The notes beneath the pieces were generated by a model. That model worked only from the letters and a program-made list of their open reading frames with translations, was not told the origin of the DNA and searched no databases. DNA of 33,590 nt from Ilumatobacteraceae bacterium (GTDB lineage: Bacteria; Actinomycetota; Acidimicrobiia; Acidimicrobiales; Ilumatobacteraceae), in NCBI GenBank assembly GCA_025451395.1, contig JANWKM010000057.1, positions 1 to 33,590 of the forward strand, in the 5' to 3' direction. This document shows positions 29,656 to 33,590 of this stretch, one piece after another (position 1 is the first letter of the stretch; each line of letters begins with the position of its first letter). The translations under genes were made by a program, and so were the position numbers.

Positions 29656-31113
29656 ATGGACTACACCTTTACTCCGCTCGCTGAGATCGCTCCGAAGGTA
29701 GCGGCTGCGCGGACGGCGTTTGCCGCGGGCACAACGAGACCCCAGTTGTGGCGGCGGGCAACGCTGGAAAGGTTGCGCGATCTGGTCGAAGAGCGCGAGG
29801 AGAAATTGCTCGACGCGTTCGCGGCCGACTTCGGCAAGCCGCGATTCGAAGCCTGGACCAGCGAGATCGGTTACATCGTCAGCGAGATCAACCACGCTCT
29901 GGCGCACCTCAGTACGTGGATGCAGCCGGAGCGCGTCGCCACACCCCTGGCGTTCAAGCCCGGAACGTCGCATGTTGTCCGCGAGCCGGTGGGTGTCGCT
30001 TGCGTGATTGCCCCGTGGAACTATCCGGTGCAGCTGCTGCTCGCGCCGATGATCGCTGCGATCGCGGCCGGGAACGCAGTGGTCGGCAAGCCCAGCGAAC
30101 TGGCGCCGCACGCAGCCGCCGAGGCGGCGGCACTCATCGAGGCGATCGGTGACCCTGCCGTATGCGTCGTGCAGGGCGGCGTTGCCGAGACCAGCGAGCT
30201 ACTCACCCAACGCTTCGACCACATTCTTTACACAGGTAATTCGCGGGTTGCCCGCATCGTGATGCGCGCCGCGGCTGAGAATCTGACGCCGGTGACCTTG
30301 GAGTTGGGTGGTAAGAGCCCTGCGCTTGTCAGTCGTCATGCCAACGTGCAGATCGCCGCCCGCCGGATCGCATGGGGCAAGTTCATGAACGCTGGGCAGA
30401 CCTGCATCGCGCCCGACTACGTACTCGTCGAGCGATCGGTACACGACGAACTCGTCGCCGCGATCGGCACGCACGTCGAAGAGTTCTACGGCGCCGATCC
30501 GCAGGTCAGCGGCGATTACGCGCGCATTGTCAACGAGCCCCACTTCCATCGGCTGGAGAAGCTGATCCACAGCGGAACTGTGGTGATCGGCGGCACCACC
30601 GATGCCGACACTCGCTACATCGCACCGACCGTGCTGACCGGGATAACGGCCGACGATCCAGTGATGGGCGAAGAGATCTTCGGCCCGATCCTGCCGATCA
30701 TCGCCGTCGACTCGATGAACGACGCCATCGAGTTCGTGCAGCAGCGCGCAGACGAAGGTGACAAGCCGTTGGCGCTGTACACATTCAGCGACAGCGACGA
30801 CGAGAACGACCAGGTGATTGCAGGCACGACGAGCGGTGGCGTCTGTGTGAACGGCACGCTGCTTCATTTCAGCAATCCCAATCTGCCGTTCGGGGGCGTC
30901 GGCGAGAGTGGTATGGGCTCGTACCACGGCAAGTTCGGCTTCGACACCTTCAGCCATCGTCGCGGAGTGCATGCGCGCAGCACGCGCATGGATCCAGCAC
31001 TGATGTACCCGCCGTATACGTCGAGGAAGCAGAAGCTGGTTCGCAAGGGGATGTCGCTGCTCGATCCGCGCGACGTGGGCGCCAAACTTCGTGGAGCGTT
31101 AAGGGGTAAGTAA
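29656..31113 (+). CDS. Aldehyde dehydrogenase (class 3-like)
   Basis: A 485-residue NAD(P)-dependent aldehyde dehydrogenase that oxidises aldehydes to acids. The substrate-binding and catalytic motifs are clear: APWNYPVQLLLAPMIAAIAA, GNAVVGKPSE, the general base in VTLELGGKSPALV, and the nucleophilic cysteine in NAGQTCIAPDYVLVE. GQTC followed by I-A-P-D-Y is characteristic of the class 3/fatty aldehyde group, as is VCVNGTLLHFSNPNLPFGGVGESGMG near the C-terminus. The natural aldehyde is unknown; long-chain aliphatic or aromatic aldehydes are usual. The last 15 bp overlap the convergent engB gene. It has its own leaderless promoter and is divergent from the ECF sigma factor gene. Confidence 0.93.
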   Translation: MDYTFTPLAEIAPKVAAARTAFAAGTTRPQLWRRATLERLRDLVEEREEKLLDAFAADFGKPRFEAWTSEIGYIVSEINHALAHLSTWMQPERVATPLAFKPGTSHVVREPVGVACVIAPWNYPVQLLLAPMIAAIAAGNAVVGKPSELAPHAAAEAAALIEAIGDPAVCVVQGGVAETSELLTQRFDHILYTGNSRVARIVMRAAAENLTPVTLELGGKSPALVSRHANVQIAARRIAWGKFMNAGQTCIAPDYVLVERSVHDELVAAIGTHVEEFYGADPQVSGDYARIVNEPHFHRLEKLIHSGTVVIGGTTDADTRYIAPTVLTGITADDPVMGEEIFGPILPIIAVDSMNDAIEFVQQRADEGDKPLALYTFSDSDDENDQVIAGTTSGGVCVNGTLLHFSNPNLPFGGVGESGMGSYHGKFGFDTFSHRRGVHARSTRMDPALMYPPYTSRKQKLVRKGMSLLDPRDVGAKLRGALRGK

Positions 31114-31677
31114 CGCGAGTAGATGGCGCTGCATCGCGTCGATGCCAGTGCCCTTTGTTGCGCTCGCCCACATAATGTCGCCTTCCTCGAGAGAGCATGC
31201 GGCTGCGAGCTGCTTGCGACGAGCTGCCAGCTTCGACGGACGCACCTTGTCAATTTTGGTCGCCACCACCGTGTGCGGCACATCGTTGGCGCGTAGCCAA
31301 TCGAGCATCTGCACATCGAGCTTGGTCGGCCCGATCTCGCCGTCGACCAATACCAACACCAAGTCGAGTCCCTCGCGTTCTAGAAGGTAACCCTCGATCA
31401 TCGAACGCCACCCGGCACGCTCGCGTCCGGGGACCTTCGCGTACCCATAACCGGGAAGATCGACGACTGTCCCACCGCTCGGCAGACGGAACAGGTTGAG
31501 CAGTTGCGTACGGCCGGGCGTGTTCGAAACCTTTGCCAACTGGCGGTGGTTTGCGAGTGCGTTGATCAAAGACGACTTACCGACGTTGCTGCGCCCGACG
31601 AACGCGACTTCGCACGGTGTCTCGGGCAAATCCGCGTAACGCTTCGCCGACGTCACGAAGGTCAATTGCAGTGGCAC
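31099..31677 (-). CDS. engB: Ribosome biogenesis GTP-binding protein EngB (YsxC/YihA)
   Basis: A 192-residue GTPase involved in assembly of the large ribosomal subunit. G motifs are in order: G1 GRSNVGKSSLINAL, G2 region SNTPGRTQLLNLF, G3 DLPGYGYAKVP, G4 ATKIDKV and G5-like ASATKGTG. The start is placed at GTG 31677 (MPLQLTFVTSAKRYADLPE), the usual family beginning. A TACCGT -10 ends exactly 7 nt before it, matching other promoters in the window; frames reaching 31686 or 31740 would run over that element. It is divergent from the MFS transporter gene, with overlapping promoter space of 36 bp. Confidence 0.93.
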   Translation of the reverse strand: MPLQLTFVTSAKRYADLPETPCEVAFVGRSNVGKSSLINALANHRQLAKVSNTPGRTQLLNLFRLPSGGTVVDLPGYGYAKVPGRERAGWRSMIEGYLLEREGLDLVLVLVDGEIGPTKLDVQMLDWLRANDVPHTVVATKIDKVRPSKLAARRKQLAAACSLEEGDIMWASATKGTGIDAMQRHLLALLTP

Positions 31678-31684
31678 CGTGGCC

Positions 31685-31690
31685 ACGGTA
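31685..31690 (-). promoter_or_regulatory. -10 element of engB (leaderless)
   Basis: TACCGT on the minus strand, 7 nt before the engB GTG at 31677. Confidence 0.45.
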
Positions 31691-31700
31691 ACGCGCTGAG

Positions 31701-31706
31701 TAGCGT
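31701..31706 (+). promoter_or_regulatory. -10 element of the MFS transporter gene (leaderless)
   Basis: TAGCGT, 7 nt before the GTG at 31714. It is the same hexamer as before serS and the tlpA-like gene. Confidence 0.45.
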
Positions 31707-31713
31707 CGCAGTC

Positions 31714-32925
31714 GTGCCGTTGCTGCCTGCGCAAACCCACGCAGACGCCCGCGTGCTGATGGCCACCAGGGCGGTGCGCGGGTTCGTCGACGGGTTGATC
31801 AGCGTTGCAATCGCTGCGCTCCTGCCGCTGCTGGGTTTCTCCAAGTTGCAGATTGGCGTCACCGTCACCGCCATGCTACTCGGCTCCGCCTTGGTGACCT
31901 TGCTGGTCGGCACTCACGGCAATGCGATTCCGCGGCGAACCCTGCTATTCGTCGGCGCCGCGGTGATGATCTTCAGTGGATTGGCCTTCGGCGCGTTCAC
32001 TCAGTTCGCGATCCTGCTCGCGGTCGGTGTCGTTGGCACCCTGAACCCATCGGCGGGCGACGTCAGTATGTTCCTGCCGCTGGAACAGTCGTTGCTCGCG
32101 GCGACGACATCGACAGTTCGAGCGCGCACTGGGCTTTACGCCCGCTATGCGTTCGCCGGCGGACTGGCTGGCGCGCTCGGATCGCAGGCAATCGCGATTC
32201 CGGAGGCGATCGTGCGCCATACGTCGATTTCAGAATCGACCGCACTGCGCGCTTGTTTCGTGGTCTATTCGCTGGCAGGTGTCGCGGTGTGGCTGATGTA
32301 TCGCTCCCTCACGCAACAGTCAGAAGTCGGTGGTACCCCAGCGACGCCGCTCGGCCCGTCGCGCGTGATCGTCTATCGCCTCGCTGCACTCTTCGCGCTT
32401 GACTCGTTCGGCGGCGGCTTCGTCGTGCAATCGCTCTTGGTGGTGTGGCTCTTCCAGCGCTTCGAGATTTCGGTCAGTGGGGTCGGCACATTGTTGTTGG
32501 TCACCGGCATATGCAGTTCAGTGTCTGGTTTCGTCGCTGCCTGGCTGGCAGCGCGAATAGGTCTGATCCGCACGATGGTTTTCACCCATCTACCCGCGAA
32601 CTGTTTTCTGATAGCGGCAGCGCTGATGCCGTCGATGCCGTGGGCGCTGACGATGCTGGTGCTGCGCAGTCTCCTGAGTCAGATGGACGTGCCGGTGCGC
32701 ACTTCGTACGTGATGGCAGTTGTGTCGCCAGCGGAACGAGCAGCGGCAGCGAGTGTCACCAACGTGCCGCGCAGTCTCGCCGCAGCGTTGTCGCCGACTC
32801 TCGCTGGGTGGATGCTGCACAACAGCTCATTCGGTTGGCCACTTATCGTCGCGGGTGTCTGCAAGATCGTGTACGACCTGCTGCTACTGAACGGCTTCCG
32901 CCACCACCCCATAGAGCACACCTAA
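31714..32925 (+). CDS. Major facilitator superfamily transporter
   Basis: A 403-residue membrane protein with about twelve hydrophobic helices in two halves separated by a loop near residue 205 (QSEVGGTPATPLGPSR). The first half begins RAVRGFVDGLISVAIAALLP and has the loop between helices 2 and 3 (GTHGNAIPRRTLLFVG), which resembles the MFS A-motif with G and R residues kept. FLPLEQSLLAATTS and RTGLYARYAFAGGLAGALGS follow. The second half has LDSFGGGFVVQSLLVVWLF and AARIGLIRTMVFTHLPANCF. MDVPVRTSYVMAVVSPAERA near helix 10 is a common signature of drug or metabolite exporters. Substrate unknown. The GTG at 31714 is chosen from the -10 spacing. Its stop overlaps the convergent E1-beta-like gene by four bases. 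Confidence 0.85.
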   Translation: MPLLPAQTHADARVLMATRAVRGFVDGLISVAIAALLPLLGFSKLQIGVTVTAMLLGSALVTLLVGTHGNAIPRRTLLFVGAAVMIFSGLAFGAFTQFAILLAVGVVGTLNPSAGDVSMFLPLEQSLLAATTSTVRARTGLYARYAFAGGLAGALGSQAIAIPEAIVRHTSISESTALRACFVVYSLAGVAVWLMYRSLTQQSEVGGTPATPLGPSRVIVYRLAALFALDSFGGGFVVQSLLVVWLFQRFEISVSGVGTLLLVTGICSSVSGFVAAWLAARIGLIRTMVFTHLPANCFLIAAALMPSMPWALTMLVLRSLLSQMDVPVRTSYVMAVVSPAERAAAASVTNVPRSLAAALSPTLAGWMLHNSSFGWPLIVAGVCKIVYDLLLLNGFRHHPIEHT

Positions 32926-33590
32926 CGGCGCAGCAGCCGCTCGGCCGCCGCTTCGATCTCGCTCTCACTGAGGAGCACGAGTTTGGCGGCGTCGCCAAGC
33001 GGAATGAAGCTGTCCTTGCTTGCCACTCGTGCCATCCGGCCGTTGTAGCCATGATCGATCAGCGTGGAGAGCACGCCTTCCGCGACTCCGCCCGATGAGC
33101 GAGTTTCATCGACCACCAACACCTTGCCGGTCGCCTTCGCTTCGCGCACGATGTCGTCGACGGGCAACGGGCTGATCCAGCGCAGGTCGACAACCCGCAC
33201 CTTCTTGCCGCGCTTGCGCAAGTTGCTCGCAACGCGCAACGACATGAAGAGTCCATTGCCGAACGTCAGAATCGTCAGGTCCTTGCCCTCGCCGTAGGTG
33301 CGCGCAGCGCCGATCGGAACGTGGACTCCGCGATCGGGTGTTGCCAGCCACGCTCGATCGCCAGCCTGCAACATGTCTGCGGTGTGATAACGGGCGATGG
33401 GCTCGACGAAAACACCGACGGTGCCGTCGAGTGCTGCGCTTACGACGAGCGTGCGCAGCATCGCGGCCGCATCATCCGGCCGGGCGGGCACCGCCACGAC
33501 GACTCCAGGCAGATCGCGCAGCACCGTCAACGAATCGTCGTTGTGGAAGTGACCGCCGAAACCTTCTTGGTATCCCAGACCGGCGATGCG
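32922..33590 (-). CDS. Alpha-keto acid dehydrogenase E1 beta-like protein, C-terminal part
   Basis: The last 222 codons of a thiamine-diphosphate-dependent dehydrogenase component; the gene continues past the right edge, since codons are open to base 33590 (IAGLGYQEGFGGHFHNDDSL). The visible part covers the end of the pyrimidine-binding domain (LPGVVVAVPARPDDAAAMLRT, FVEPIARYHT) and the transketolase C-terminal domain (LTILTFGNGLFMSLRVASNL, VRVVDLRWISPLPVDDIVRE, VLVVDETRSSGGVAEGV). These match E1 beta of pyruvate or branched-chain oxo-acid dehydrogenases. It could also be the C-terminal half of a fused E1 alpha-beta protein, which cannot be decided here. The TTG at 33530 is an internal codon, not a start. 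Confidence 0.88.
   Translation of the reverse strand, partial: RIAGLGYQEGFGGHFHNDDSLTVLRDLPGVVVAVPARPDDAAAMLRTLVVSAALDGTVGVFVEPIARYHTADMLQAGDRAWLATPDRGVHVPIGAARTYGEGKDLTILTFGNGLFMSLRVASNLRKRGKKVRVVDLRWISPLPVDDIVREAKATGKVLVVDETRSSGGVAEGVLSTLIDHGYNGRMARVASKDSFIPLGDAAKLVLLSESEIEAAAERLLRR

Noticed and set aside
33530-33532. TTG at 33530 as a start codon for the E1 beta-like protein
   Set aside because: Conserved family sequence (GFGGHFHNDDSL) continues upstream in frame to the window edge, so the gene is simply cut off.

Overview
The window is a GC-rich, gene-dense stretch of a chromosome from an actinobacterium (Actinomycetota). The lineage evidence is a WhiB protein of the WhiB7 type, a GlnR-like orphan regulator, a caa3-type cytochrome oxidase whose subunit II carries a fused cytochrome c domain, frequent GTG starts, and many genes with a -10 element directly before the start codon (leaderless transcription). 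Gene content and neighbours fit class Acidimicrobiia best, but that placement is inference. No rRNA, tRNA, insertion sequence, prophage or CRISPR array was found.

Layout. (1) 1-2750: nitrogen assimilation. The end of a eukaryotic-type glutamine synthetase (GSII), a GSI-alpha glutamine synthetase, and a GlnR-like regulator whose start overlaps the glnA stop. (2) 2729-6717, minus strand: a probable operon of ridA-like gene, a 51-residue membrane protein, a PLP-dependent decarboxylase, an 8-oxoguanine deaminase-like amidohydrolase and an SGNH hydrolase lipoprotein. (3) 6776-9234: a Tat lipoprotein with a thioredoxin-like end, then two divergent Fe-S biogenesis genes (A-type carrier and Mrp/ApbC). 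A composite palindromic repeat follows. (4) 9348-11371: NUDIX hydrolase and oligoribonuclease from overlapping divergent promoters, then a small leader ORF, a terminator and a whiB7-like gene arranged as a ribosome-dependent attenuator. (5) 11451-15417: TlpA-like thioredoxin, CcdA, a poly-gamma-glutamate hydrolase family protein, then pdxH and serS on the other strand. (6) 15422-24891, minus strand: the aerobic terminal oxidase locus, ctaB followed by an eight-gene array (subunit I-like, subunit III-like, cupredoxin/membrane protein, ctaC, ctaD, ctaE, subunit IV, ctaG). (7) 24923-33590: clpS, arfB, membrane protein, an FtsH-like AAA+ protease, an ECF sigma factor with a probable membrane partner bearing an acidic tail, aldehyde dehydrogenase, engB, an MFS transporter, and the end of an E1-beta-like dehydrogenase running off the right edge.

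Three observations deserve most attention. First, the leader of the whiB7-like gene (10738-10996) holds a 52-codon uORF and two mutually exclusive RNA structures: a 13-bp intrinsic terminator and a 13-bp antiterminator that uses the last codons of the uORF. Second, upstream of the genuine caa3 oxidase genes is a parallel set encoding a subunit I homologue that has lost all six haem/copper histidines and the cross-linked tyrosine, a subunit III homologue without the usual histidines, and a membrane protein ending in a cupredoxin-like domain. Together these look like a cofactor-free pseudo-oxidase module. Third, at least twelve genes have TANNNT ending 6-8 nt before the start codon, a consistent leaderless promoter geometry that also helps choose starts.
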